Source: Ilex aquifolium
Taxonomy: Eukaryota > Streptophyta > Magnoliopsida > Aquifoliales > Aquifoliaceae
NCBI GenBank assembly: GCA_951799425.1
Contig: OX637393.1
Location: forward strand, 10,722,744-10,786,743
DNA: 64,000 nt
Direction: 5' to 3'
Part shown: piece after piece, positions 33,060 through 45,469 of the stretch
Numbering within the stretch: position 1 is the stretch's first letter
How the letters are laid out: each line of letters opens with the position of its first letter
Made by a program: the position numbers and the translations under genes
The notes under the pieces: generated by a model
What the model was told of the DNA's origin: nothing
Seen by the model: only the letters and a program-made list of their open reading frames with translations
Database searches by the model: none

Positions 33060-33310
33060 CAGATCTGATGAGTGACCATGTCCACACGTTACTGTCAATC
33101 ATTTTGTTAACCTTAGGAAGCCTTGACTGGAGGATGGTTCTTTCATTGCAAAGAAAAAAAAAATCAACGGACCTGTAGAATGCCAATTGTCTGCCATAGA
33201 TGGGTGTTATCACCATTCCCAATGATGTATAGTAAAAATGGCGTGATTATGTCCCTAAGCTTAAGTAGGTTTGACCAATTCCAAGAGCAAGAATGGGGTG
33301 TATTAGCTTC
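33060..33310 (-). pseudogene. LINE ORF2 fragment
   Basis: The minus strand encodes SCSWNWSNLLKLRD and YIIGNGDNTHLW, matching SSSWNWQNMLKLRD and HTIGNGETTSLW of the LINE at 10932-17372. Further left it reads RLPKVNKMIDSNVWTW before a stop. It is a short, diverged remnant of a different LINE copy. Confidence 0.8.
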
Positions 33311-33757
33311 CCAAAGGCTTTTAACCCTGGGACTTGTGTGGATGAATTTTGGGGAGGGGTTTGGATTGACTTTTCTAAACCCTTTTAAACTCAAAATTCT
33401 CTTTGCAAAGATGTAATTCAACATTTAATTCGGTATATACACATGTTTGGTATGCAATACATACACATATAAGAACCACGGATATATTATAATTATTAAC
33501 AACTATTTGTCCTGTAAATGATTATTTTACCCTTGATCAATACAATTCATACTCATGTTAAGGGGTACAATTGTCTTTTGGATACTTAACGTCTTACCCA
33601 TCTTCCCAAACCCACCTCCCCCTTAGGTTTGGAAATCCGAGATTGAATTTTTCATATAAACATGGGATTTGGGAGAGCTTTGGACTATTTTTCCCAAACC
33701 CATCTTGCCAAGCTCCCTCATACTCCCTTACCAAACACCCCCTAAGGTGGTATGAAT

Positions 33758-34385
33758 CACTACAACAAAAATCATTTTTTACAACGTTTTTAAATTCGTC
33801 GCAAAAAATATACTATCTGCGAGGATTTAATAAATTTGTCGCAAATAATTATTATGTTAATTTTTTTCGCGATGTTTTTTTAAGTTCGTCGCAAAAAATG
33901 TGAGTCCCTTCTTTTTTTTTGGCGCGAGGGATGGCAGGAAATGAAAATTTTTTTTACGACAAAATTTGTTTGTCTCAAATTAAATAATCAAAAATTAAAA
34001 TAAAATAAAATAAAAAATTTAATTCGCGACGTTTTTATTTTTATCGCAAAAAATATACTATCTGCGAGGATTTGATAAATTTGTCGCAAATAATTATTAT
34101 GATAATTTTTTTTGCGACGTTTTTTAAGTCCGTCGCAAAAATTGTGAGTCCCTCCCTTATATTTTTTTGTGCGAGTGATGGCGGGAAATGAAATTTTTTT
34201 TTTTTACGACAAAATTTTTTGTCGCAAATTAAATAATCTAAAAATAAAATAAAATAAAATAAAAAATTAATTCGCGACGTTTGTATTTTCGTCGCATAAT
34301 ATAAATTATAAACAAAGTTAAAATAAAATAAAAATAGTAAATTGCGACGTTTTTGTTATTTACGTCGCGGAATATAATTTTTTTA
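33758..34385 (+). mobile_element. second CACTA terminus, truncated
   Basis: It begins CACTACAACAAAAATC, identical to the left end of the 10.2 kb element, followed by GTCGC motifs. Inside, a block of about 245 bp is duplicated (CTATCTGCGAGGATTT near 33812 and 34057), each copy carrying a GGATGGCAGGAAATG-type or TGATGGCGGGAAATG-type segment. No right terminus was found, so the element is truncated before or at the gypsy gag remnant. Confidence 0.8.
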
Positions 34386-34487
34386 AAAACCAAAACAACG
34401 TCATTTTGGTCATGTAATACATCCATTACACGTAGATATTCTCTTTTTTTATATCAACAAAAAAAATAACCACAGATGCTTAAGAAG

Positions 34488-35990
34488 CAGTGTAGTTCCA
34501 ACAAGAATCAATTATCATATTTTCCAGGAGGATATGACCTTCAATCCCAAGTTTGGAGGCAAAGAAGACAACCGTCAATTGTTCTATTAACGACGCCCCA
34601 GGTGGTCATAAATAGAGACCGATTGGACGAAATCATCCAGGAATATGTCAGCCCTGCCATGAGGTGCGTTACCAGGCCGACATATCGGAATCCATACCCT
34701 GACTGAGTAGATAGGGAATATGAGTATTCTCGGGGGTATAAGATCCCAGTGTTTTTAACTTTCTCAGTAGAAGACGGTTAGTCGACCATAGAGCATATTG
34801 GCCATTTTACCATATAATGCGGCGAGGCGAGGGCTAATGAGTTTCTAAAGTTGAGGCTTTTTGCTAATGCTTTGACTGGGATGGACTTTAAATGGTATAT
34901 TGCCTTGTCATCTAACTCCGGGTTAAGCTAGCAACAGTTGGACGACAAGTTTCATGCTCAATTTTACTGCACTGATCTCGAAGTGGCAATGGCTGATTTG
35001 GCCAGATTGTACTAGATGACGTGAGAAATCGTGGAACAGTACACCGCACATTTCAAAAAGGCCAGGAACAGGTGTAGGTTTGCCTTGCCTGAGATGGAGT
35101 ACGTGTCCATTACACATAACGGTCTAGGTTTTTAGCTCCGAAAGAAATTTTAAAGAATGCAATTCAACGAACTGTTCGAGTTGGCAACACAGGCTACACG
35201 ATAAGAGTAGATTCTACGGGATGAGTTGGACCGACAGATCACGTCCAAGGGTACGTATTTTTGCGACCCCAATACGGGATCCTCATGGTCGAGCCAGATT
35301 AGAAGCTGAAAGTAAACATGGCGAAGATAGTGGCCAAACGGCCGCATGTCTACAAGGCCTTAGCTAGGGCCTCAGAGGATCAAGTGCAACCTTCGTCGAG
35401 CGCCGATAAGGGAGTCGATGATAAAAATAACCAGAAATATGACTTTGAAATTTCAAAGGTCGACCAGATCTTTGATCATCTGCTTGAAGACGGTATTATC
35501 AAACTATCGTTTGGTCAGAAGATTCCTGTGGCCATAGAGCTAAAGAGCAAGAAAATATTGCCAACGGAACAATCTGTGGAGCCATTTTACTAATAACTGT
35601 GTGATTTGTCATAACGTTATTCAAGACGGCCTAACCAAAGCTCATTTGATCTTCGGCGACAAAGGGAAGTCGGAGATGGGAGTCAATAAGGACCTTTTTC
35701 AGAAGACTACCACCATTACCATGGTGGAGGTTGGGCAGTCAAAAACCCCGCGAAAGAAGGTTTACTTGAGTGTTGGCAATGTGAGTGGTGTAGAGAAGCC
35801 TAGTAATTGAAAGGGCGCTTCCCTTGAAGATAATTCTTCAGAAGAAGATCCCTAGAAGAAGTTCGACTATTCGGCTACAGTCAAAGAGCAGCTTGATATG
35901 GTCAAGAAATGCCTATGTCCTAGGTGCAATCCTTGTTCTGTCTCATGCCAGAACAAGCCCATTTATTACCTGCTCCTTCAACCAACGGCT
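34488..35990 (+). pseudogene. decayed gypsy gag
   Basis: This is a gag remnant of another Ty3/gypsy lineage, readable almost in a single frame across many stops. Blocks are YFPGGYDLQSQVW, the segment STIEHIGHFT, NALTGMDFKWYIAL, QQLDDKFHAQFY, EIVEQYTAHFKKARNRC, LFELATQATR, the middle region KYDFEISKVDQIFDHLLEDG and a CPRCNPC motif near 35930. These match the usual order of the retrotransposon gag domain in plants. Several stops replace expected Gln or Trp. No LTR, protease or pol follows, so it is an isolated fragment. Confidence 0.82.
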
Positions 35991-35999
35991 TTTACCACT

Positions 36000-37195
36000 C
36001 GCCCCCTTTAGATTAGTAGGGGCTAATAGCATTATAAAGGCACCCATTGGAAGATGGTATGTTGGATCAAAAATTCTAAGATGATCTAATTCGTTAATAG
36101 CTTGAAATAAGTTACGATTACCACGTCTGTCGAATGATGCTTTGTTTTCTCCCGAAACTATCTAAGCCATTTTTTGTCTTCAGAATTCAAAAATAACTCC
36201 ACTATATTATATAAATATAGTTATAGTTTCAAACCGTCCCAATGATTAGCGTCCATGGGAAATTGAATGGAAAGTTATTTCACTTTACTCCCAAACTATG
36301 TGATGTTATTTCATTTGTATTGACCGGTTGCCATTTTCTATTCCTAAGAAAAAAGATGTTTACATTTTCAACAATGTAAAACCAATTTATGTTGTCTAGG
36401 GGCAATGTGAGAAATTGAATAGTTTAAAGGTCTAAGTGACACAAACCTCTGATTTTGCAGAGGCAAAGTATAATTAATCATAAATGGTCAAACACAGTAA
36501 ACATAGGAAATGAGCACTATTAAAGGTATGGACCAATCCAAACAATCTCATACTAATTATGACTCATTTGGCCACAAACCCTCAAAACTTTTACTCTAAA
36601 CATTCTCAAAAGGAAGTTATTTCTCATGATTAAGGCAGACAACTTTGAGCCCATACACCAAAAAGTGCATAAAAGTCCGACTTGAGCGTCACTAGCCTAT
36701 AGTTATTTCGACTAGTGAATTTGTTGGGAATAATGGTGGTTCATATTCACTGGCTCAAAGGTCAATAGGGCAATGAAACTCTGTAGTTTTTAATGTGGAT
36801 AGTTTTTATTTAGTTTTGCTTGTAATATTTATTGTTTGGTTGTCAGGGTTGAATAATAGGTTAAGGGTACGATTGTGATAGGATATGAATACTTTCGGGA
36901 TTTCTAAGGTGCATTTTGTATAAGAGTTTTACTAGAATTGAATAATCTAAAAAGTTTACCAACAATTGATGTAATGACTGCCCCTACTTTCGGGAAAGTT
37001 ATTTAGTAAATGTCAACGAATTACACCAAATTAATAATTTAGAGCACTAAATGTCGCAATAAAATTACATGATCTTTTTAATCTGTAAATACAAATAAAT
37101 CTAGCACTTTCCATATCACCCAAAAAAAAAATCAATATTTCAAATCTCTATTTTGTTAAATAGTCCAATCTCAATCTTTTTTATAAACTTGACCT
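36000..37195. other. spacer, nothing recognised
   Basis: AT-rich DNA between the gag remnant and the orphan GLP 3' flank. I see no gene. Confidence 0.45.
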
Positions 37196-37592
37196 GAAAG
37201 CAAGCAGAAAAGACCATGAAGGAGATTTAGCTTCTTTGTTTTTCATAAGATTGCACGAGGGTGGTATCTGTCTTTCTTTCTTAGTTGTTTTCGAATATTC
37301 TACTTTTTTTTTTTTTTTTGCTATTTTTTCGAATATTCTACTTATTTAATGGCATTATTTGTTTTGTTTGATCTCCTTCTATAACAAGTTTAATGTGTTT
37401 CCATTTCTTCCTATATATATTGAACGAATTAAGGGAAAATTATATATGCACCAAATTTTACTACCCCTATTTCTTGTGAATGAATGCATGGTGGCAATTA
37501 ATTTTTCTTATTTTGAGGAGAAATTCAGAAAGTAATATTTAATAAATTGAACTTGAACTAAATGAAGCAGCAAACAAAAACCTAATGATGTC
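37196..37592 (+). repeat. orphan copy of the GLP 3' flank
   Basis: This is homologous to 31611-31977 and starts at the same point (GCAAGCAG, the end of the GLP1 coding region). It has an extra T-run and a small local duplication near 37302-37340. No GLP coding sequence precedes it, so it probably marks a lost GLP copy. Confidence 0.82.
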
Positions 37593-37867
37593 CCTATTTC
37601 ATGTAGAGGTGCCATTTTGGTGTGCCATTCCGAAGCCAACCCTAAATTTTAAGTATTTTGATATAGGATTTTTAACATTCAGGTCATACAAAATTTGTTG
37701 GGTTTTTTGAGTGTGGATATATTTTTTTAGACTTATTTTGAGAAGAAGTGTATGGATATAAGTTATTTGCTCTATTAAGTTCAATTTTAATAAAACATCT
37801 TGTGATTAGGTACAAAATTCAAATGACTTTTTATTTATTGGTGTAATTGTGTTATTGTAATGTTGAT

Positions 37868-38035
37868 ATAAAAAGAGAGAGAGAGAATAAGGAGAGAAAG
37901 TAACGGTGACAGAAATAGGGGGAGAGAAAGAGAGACACACAGAGAGAGAGAATAGGGGATAGATAGAGAGAGTAATGGAGAGAGATAGAGATAGAGAAAA
38001 AATAGGGAAGAGAGAGTGAGAGAGTAATGGAATAA
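37868..38035. repeat. (GA)n-rich low-complexity tract
   Basis: Irregular AGAGAGAG and AGAGATAGAG repeats run over about 170 bp. Confidence 0.85.
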
Positions 38036-38099
38036 TGAATGGTCTTTTAGTCTTTTTCCAAAAAAATGTACTTAGAGTCAAATAAGTTTTCTTAATGTA

Positions 38100-39020
38100 A
38101 TTTAGCTCAATTAAGTCAAAATTTTTGTGCCAACTTCCGAATTTTCCAAATCTGTTTGAAGTCGGCCATTACTTGGGTTAGAGTCATGGGGTTTTGAAGA
38201 CCCAACTTGACTTTGTTGCAAATTCATAAATTTGGGTCAAAACCCAATTTAATAAAGACAGCAATTTTAAAAAAAAAAGGTGAAACTAGGGTTAGGGCAC
38301 ATTCAGATTTTGGGCCTTGGTGGTTGCACCTCTCATCTTTCTCTTTTCACTTATCATAGTCACTGGATAGAGTTTTGGCTAAAAATTCACTACACAATTT
38401 AACCAATAATCCATTGATAAGGTCATTTCCGTCTGCAAACCACCCAAAAATTGTGTATTATGTTGAAAACTAGACTGAAGCCTTGACGTTTCTTGGCTAG
38501 AATTGTTGTTGGCCATAAGAAGTTAAAACTTTGGCCAGTAAAGTCAGTAAAGCATGAGGTTGCATTAAATGAAGGATGGCTTTTGTGGCATGAAGGCTTG
38601 ACAAATTTGATGCAGTTGTGGACAAATGAGGATTGCTCATGTGCAGATTTGGCTTTTGCATGCGCAAATCAGATATATTTTTCGCTTCTTCACCCAATGC
38701 CCTATATAAAGAGATAATTGAGCACAACATAAAAAATCAGAAGCATTTTTCAGTGTAGAGAGTTGTAAGGCATTTGAGAGTTGAGTATTATCCAAGTGAT
38801 ATCAATGAGATCACACTCTCTTCTAAGAGTGAGTACTTGTGAGGCAAGAAACAGTTATTCTTGTACTGTTATTTTACTTCATTATGAAAATATACAATCG
38901 TTGTTTGTCATGAACGTATGCAATAGCCAAACCACACAAATTTCTTGTCTTTTTGTGTGTGCCTTATTTATTTCTTCTCACTTTATTGTCTACCTCAATA
39001 CTCAAATTTTGGGCCCATCA
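38100..39020 (+). other. possible LTR-like promoter region
   Basis: The segment has a TATA-like CCCTATATAAAGAGA at about 38701, a following leader-like stretch, and ends near CAAATTTTGGGCCCATCACA. That resembles the layout of an LTR, but I found no matching start, partner or target duplication. Confidence 0.25.
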
Positions 39021-39275
39021 CAAAATATTATGTGCAAGTAGGTCTAACTACAAAAGAATAAAGAGGCTAATCTCACAAAAATCACGTCAATCGCTGGAAA
39101 ATTGCAAGTAATTTTACATTCAAACTAACACTCCGGAAAAATACCTTAAATATGAAAATTAAGGTAAATTGTAGAAAATTCTAAATACTAAAAAGTACAA
39201 AAAAAAATTAGGGGCCAATCACAACTCTAGTTACATATAGGTTTCTTTAGATGCAATTGTTTTGTCATTTTGCAT

Positions 39276-40410
39276 TGTGAAGTCCTAGAGGGGGGTGAGT
39301 AGGACTACTCATTTGATGTGTGAGGGATAGATTACCAAAGTACTAGGTTTGATCTTGAAAAGAGGCAGAACAACTTTGTTCTACAGAAACTGGTCAACAA
39401 GAGTAAAGGTTGGTCGATTGTGTTAAGGGTTGCTTGACCAAGACTAAGAGCTAGTCGGTTGCCCTGATTTTGTAAGTCCTTGTTCGAGTTAAGCCGCTAT
39501 TTTTTACCAAATCAATTCCAATTAAAGTTCTAAGTATCCCAAACATTAGTGTGTGCCCTAAACATGTTCTAATACACAAATCAAGTATGATACAAAATTA
39601 ATTCTCAAGACTTGATCACTGTTAAGCTCATATATTGATTCTTCATCAAATTAAAGTCTATACAAATATGGAATCATACATGATACACTTGAATCAAATA
39701 AATATGCTCGGAATAAGGATATTCAATGTAGAAGAACAAGCAACAAACCATATATAATGATTCAGCCCACTCGGCCTATGTCCACTCTTTCCAACCCACG
39801 TGGTTGAAGATTGCTCCACTTAAGGGGGGTAATCTACCAAATTGAACAAGCATGTGGATCATAAAAGATCAATACACTAGTCCACCCCAAATGGCCCTCA
39901 CAAGACACCACTTCAAGATTTGGTTAAGGTTTTTCCTAGTCTGTCCTACAACCTAAGCTAGAAACAATTTTATCTAGGATTTGTGAAGGTGTTCTATGGT
40001 CCAAGAATCGACCTAACTAAGTCATCACAAGACACCTAACTAGGGTTTGATGAAGGTTTTATGTGGCTACCTACAACCAGTTTGCACAACCACCTATGTT
40101 GCATTTCAAGTTTGAGAACTTAGAGGTTCCCCTACAGTCATGCTTCCTAAGATAGTGCAAGAGCAGTGTGTGTGGCATGCAAGAGTGTCCTAGTGCACAA
40201 TTAAATGAAGAAGGAACAAACTTACAGTGAGTAAAATCTTGGCCAAAGAATGTACTCTTCAAAGTGATCAGCAAAGCTCTCTTGGTGGTGTGGCAAAATC
40301 ATCTTTTTGCCCTTTCTTTCTCTTAAGATGTTCAATGGGTGTACGAGAGGGATGGTTCTCCCAAACCATCAACCTTCAAATGAGGAAGCAGAAGGGTTTA
40401 TATAGAGGTG
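39276..40410 (-). repeat. 3' LTR, partly diverged
   Basis: The left copy of the long repeat. Homology with the right copy fades near 40400, just past CAACCTTCAAAT. A TATATAGAGG stretch lies at about 40400. Confidence 0.65.
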
Positions 40411-42256
40411 CGTTCACACGGCTAGCTCAACGTCTAGTCTTTGGAACCTTCAAACCTAGTCGACCACCTTTGAGGCTAGTAGACTAGCCTTGGTCAACCA
40501 GCCCTATTTAAGTAGTATTAGGGCTGCAAACTTTAAGAACAAGGAAATATGGACAATGGAATGAGTGTTCAAAGGTAAAGGCATCAATGCCAATATCTGT
40601 AGATGGAAAAGACTCGATGTAGGTGAGGCTAGGATCATCAAATAAGTCTTCTCCTAAGAAAACTACAGTGATAGGTGTTCTACAATCTAAAGGAATCTCC
40701 TATCTAAGAAGAAACCTACATTGTTCCTAACCACAAAAGTTGAGTCATCCTAAAAGTTTCTAAACATATCACAAGTACAAGGTACGAGTGATTCAAACTC
40801 GATCCTAGACCTAAGGAAGTTCGAAGTCGTGGAATTGATGTTAGCAAAGCTAGGCTCTAAGGATCTGGATGGAGTAGTGTTTGATCCCAATTGATACACC
40901 CAAGTGTAGGTGGTCAAAAAGCAATAATTACTCGGTAAGTCTAAGGTTGATCAACAGGGAAATTAGAACACAAGAAAGGTGAAACAAAAGAACTTGAATC
41001 AAGAGTATTAATTGTTGGTGATCAATATCCAATTGAAAAGGAATTTAACAAAGGAAAATAATATTTCTTAGCATCAGGATCAGGAAATAATCTTATGTAC
41101 TAAATATTATATTCATGCAATCATTCATTATCTCAGTTGATGTCCAACGTCAGTGTAATCAACCGGAGGATTTTACTTTGAAGAACAAAAGTCGATTGAA
41201 TTGAAAATAATCAATAAAGAACCAGTTTTGTAGACTCACTGGGAATTATAAAACTACTCATTGCAAGGAATCAACCTAGTGAATAATTTCATAAGTTTAC
41301 AGAGTACAATCATTTACTAAAATCATTCGATATGACATGGTAGAACAGGAAAATAATGATTGTATTAATAAAATATTCAGTACATAGTCATACAACCATA
41401 CCCTAGGTAGAAAGTACATGGAGATTACTCACAAGCCATATGGAAAATCTCAAGGAAGAAGAAAGAATAAAAATAATCGTAGAATATCAAATCCCCTTAT
41501 ATTCATTTCTAAAATAATGAAAAACGGATCAAATACATTAAAAAAATTCCTCTAGGCCAGACTTTGAATGGCGCTTCTATAGCTACACGCATCCGAACAG
41601 AAGAGTTGCATCTGGATGCAACTCTTGAATCCTCTGATCTTTGACTTGGTCAACTTAGCTGAGTCCGAATGATCTCAAGCATCCTAACGAAGGCACACTG
41701 TATTGTCAAATGAGCGTTTGCACACACAACCTTGTTTGAACACCTTAAAATCTATGGAATTGGCTTTGAAACACTCATGTCCAAACAGTCCCACATGTCC
41801 TAATGACCAATCACCGTATTTATTTTTTAACTTAACCAATTTTTCATCTTCGAAACTTCCTTACTAGCGTTCGGACGAAGTAGTTACGTCTGAATGCACC
41901 TATGTTTGCAGTCGGGGTTCACTTTAGTCGACTGTTTGACTGAAGCAAAATCACTTTGATCCCTTTGATTTCTGTGTCGTCTTCAATTCAACCAATCAAT
42001 TTATCAATCGTCAGAAATTGGCTCAACCTATCTGTTTTACATGATAAATCAATCAAACACAAAAATATCATTGAAGTATAAAATCAACAGGATAAATAAT
42101 AATTAGCTGAGAATAAATGCAATTCGTCATAAATAACAGATAAAGAACTGGTAAATTACATGACGAATCAAGTAGCTTTTTCCTTCTTTTCCCCTCTTTA
42201 CTAGGATTCAAAGGATAAGGATCATGCTCCAGTGGTGAAACCATAAGAGTGAACTA

Positions 42257-42268
42257 GCTCCGATACCA
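42257..42268 (-). promoter_or_regulatory. primer-binding site of the LARD-like element
   Basis: The minus strand reads TGGTATCGGAGC, one base different from the initiator-tRNA site TGGTATCAGAGC, with two bases between it and the LTR. Confidence 0.8.
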
Positions 42269-42270
42269 AT

Positions 42271-43728
42271 TGTGAAGTCCTAGAGGTAGGGTGAATAGGA
42301 CTACTCAATAAAACTTGAACTTTCTTTGTGGGGAGTTCTCTAGGTTAGCTCATACTCCATTTGCTTCTTTCCTCAATTAATTTTAAAAAAGGGTATTTTA
42401 GTATTTTTAGCATTTCACTCACATTTGCGTGTCAATACATTTCATATGATATGTGAGGGATATATTATCAAAGTACTAGGTTTGATCTTGAAGTCCAAAT
42501 TCAGAACAACTTTGTTCTGTGAAGTTGGTCAACCAGGGTAAGGATTGGTCGACAAAGTCAATTCTAGAGTTGATCAACTAACCATATTTGGTAAGCCCCT
42601 TGTTTTGGTTTAAGACACTATTTTTGATAAAAATCAATTCCAATTCAAGTTCCAAGTGTCCCAAACATTAGTGTGTGCCCTAAACAAGTTCCAATACATA
42701 ATCAAGTATGATACGACATTAATTCTCAAAACTTGATCAAGGTAAGTTCATATATTAATTCTTCATTAGATTCAAGTATATATAAGTGTGGAATCATACA
42801 TTTTACAATTCAATCAAATAAACATGCTTAGAATAAGGATATTCAATGTAGAAAAAGCAACACATGATATATAGTGGTTCGGCCCACTCGGCCTACATCC
42901 ACTCTTCCCAACCCACATGGTTGAGGATTACTATACTATTGGGGATTATCCACCAACCCTAGAAGTGGGTGGATCATAAAGGACCAATCCACTAGTCCAC
43001 CCCAAATGGACCTCGTAATGCACCACTTAAAGATTTGGTGAAGGTTGTTCCTAGGCTCCCCTATAACTTAATATAGAAGCTATGTTATCTAGGATTGGTA
43101 AAGATGTTCTACAGTCCTACAATCGACCTAACTAAGTCCTCACGAGGCATCTAAGTAGAGTTTGGTAAAGATTTTCTATGGCTCACCTATAACCGATCTC
43201 CACAACCACTTACGTTACATTTTAAGTTTTTAGAATTAGAGGCTACCCCCTAGAGTCATGCCTCCTAAGATAGTGCAACTACAAACATAATTAAATGAAG
43301 ATAGAACAAACTGATAGTGATCAAGGTGAAGCTTGCCCAAAAAATTTGTTTATCACAATAATCGACCAATCTTTATTAGTGGAGGGGTAAAATCATATTT
43401 TTGTCATTTCTCTATCTTAAGGTTTTAATGGGTGTATGAGACTAATGGTCCTCCAAAACTATCAACCTTCAAATATAGAAGAAGGAGGGAAGTGTGTCTA
43501 ACCAACAAAAGTGACCTAGTTGATCTAGACATGACTTCATGTGAGCTTGGAGTCGTCTGATCGTTGAAGTTGCGCTTCACCTTGAGTTCATTTGACTTCT
43601 TCTTTGACTTTATGCTCCATGATTGCTCCAATGCTCTTGAGGCTTGTCGATCCTAGGGCTATTATACAAGTCATGAAATTGGGAATCTAAGGTCCTAGAC
43701 CTAACATGTCATGACATATTTTCCAACA
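42271..43728 (-). repeat. 5' LTR of the LARD-like element (about 1458 bp)
   Basis: In sense (minus) orientation it begins TGTTGGAAAATATG and ends GACTTCACA, beside the primer site. The length is unusually long for a copia-type LTR. Confidence 0.7.
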
Positions 43729-43885
43729 TCATTACAAAATGTTCATTAACTATGTTTCACGATGATCTTATTTTCTATACAATAACAAAAGGGAAAGTGA
43801 CCAAATCAAGCCGAAAGTGTGTTCACACACATTTATGTATGGACTTATACGAAAGCGATAAGGTAGGCACAACCATAAATTTTTA

Positions 43886-43925
43886 ATACACACACACACA
43901 CACACACAGATATATATATATATAT
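43886..43925. repeat. (CA)n-(TA)n microsatellite
   Basis: ACACACACACACACAC followed by TATATATATATA. Confidence 0.95.
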
Positions 43926-43929
43926 TCAA

Positions 43930-45200
43930 AAAAAATTGAGAGTGGTCAGGCACCTTCGTGGCCCTAAGGTTGATCCACCATTACCCATTGACACGATCAC
44001 TTTGGTAGCTTGATGTCCAAGTTAGGTTAAATAACTATGAAAGTTTATTCATCTTTTAATTTTCTGTGTCATAATTTCATAATTTTTCAGAAATGATTTA
44101 GAAAAATCCAATGAACTTGATAGTAGAGAGGTTGTTGACAGTTGGTGGCTCGAAGTCAATATCGGCACAGCTCGAAAGAAGAAATCTGGTGCTAGTGTGG
44201 GCTGTTGGTAGCGCAGTTGTCGGTGGGCTGCAGGTGGCGCTGGTGTGGGCTGTCGGTGGGCGCCGAATCTGAGACAAAGTCTTCTTCCTCCAAGCAGCTC
44301 GTGAAGTTTCTAGTGAAGTGAAAAGGAAGAAGATAAAGCTTCTACAAATCTAATTTTTGGCCTTAAATCATTGCCTTGAAAGTTCCACTTATTTACAATT
44401 ATGCCATCAAGACTTTGCCTATAAATAGGCAGTGCATTCTTCAGTTTCAAGGCGTTTTACTCAGAATGTGAGCGTGTCGTGAGAAACAGATTTTCATATT
44501 CAGTGGGTGAGAATTGAGTGGGGTGTACAAAGGTATAAAACAACTCGGGTTTGGGATATAAAATTTGAGCAGTGAGGCTTGTACTATGTACTCATTTTTT
44601 TCTCAATAGTGAAGAAGGTGATTGGATCACGCCTCGTGGACATAGGCAGAAGTTTTGTCGAACCACGTAAAATATCAGTGTTCTTTTTTTGTGTTTTGAT
44701 TATTTTATTTATTTATTTTCTCGTCGTCGTACTAACCAATTTGTTGCGAGTATTTCCCAACAGAGGTGATGCATGTAAAATCAAAATTGTTAAGCCATGA
44801 GTGCAGCCTTTAAAAAAAAAAGTGCGCATTAGTTAAAATTCTAGTCTATTAAGGTTATGAGTTCAAACTGATAACATCATTATGTAAAATAGTGTCAAAT
44901 GCTATATCTACCTCTCCCTGATTCCGTTAATGTGGACTACAAAGGGGGTTATTTTATCTTGTAATGTCATATTTGTTCAAATCGAATATTGCATAAGGGA
45001 AATTTTTAAAACCTTACAAGATGATCTAAGAGTTCAGGGCATTAGGTTAGTTTCTATAATGAAGAGTAAGAGAATCACATTAAGAGATGCCATAGCTAGG
45101 GGTTCGAAAATTCAAGATAATCAAACATTTATGGAGGTTTTTTTAAAAATATATACCACAATATGTCTAGACTACTCCTAAAGGAAGAAGAATGAGGAGT
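43930..45200. other. spacer with LTR-like and short-frame signals
   Basis: A TATA-like CCTATAAATAGGCAG at about 44418 and an end-like TTTCCCAACA at about 44760 suggest part of an LTR, but no partner is seen. A short plus-strand frame at 44930-45181 is not recognised. No gene is called. Confidence 0.3.
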
Positions 45201-45469
45201 TGCTAAATGGCTTGTGTGAGTCAAGTACAACTCTTGTACTGTAGTCAATCCAGTGAGTAAAATGTTCCTTTCTAAACCACAAATCAAGTAATTGCATAAG
45301 AACATGAAGAGAATAAACTAGGACTTGCTTCCAAACAAAGTTCTCATAAATGAATACAAACAAAGGGGTTACAAAGAATTGACTAATGCTTGACACTTTA
45401 TCAACTAGTTCTACAAAGGCAGAGCAAAAAGACATGCTTTATTTTTTCTCAAGAAATAACTTTTTTCAT

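Larger units (their letters stand above)
39276..43728 (-). mobile_element. non-coding element with long LTRs (LARD-like)
   Basis: Two diverged direct repeats (39276-about 40410 and 42271-43728) share TGTGAAGTCCTAGAGG, CAAACATTAGTGTGTGCCCT and CCCACTCGGCCTA. Directly left of the right copy the minus strand reads TGGTATCGGAGC, a copia-type primer site, so this is a minus-strand element with its 5' LTR on the right. About 1.7-1.9 kb separates the LTRs and shows no coding potential. No clear target duplication was found, and the left LTR diverges before its outer end. Confidence 0.7.

Noticed and set aside
38100-39020. A solo LTR
   Set aside because: A TATA-like site and an LTR-like end are present, but no start or target duplication could be found, so it is listed only as a weak signal.
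41595-41630. Small hairpin (GTTGCATC...GATGCAAC)
   Set aside because: A short inverted repeat in non-coding LARD-like DNA; a single case of this size is expected by chance in 64 kb.
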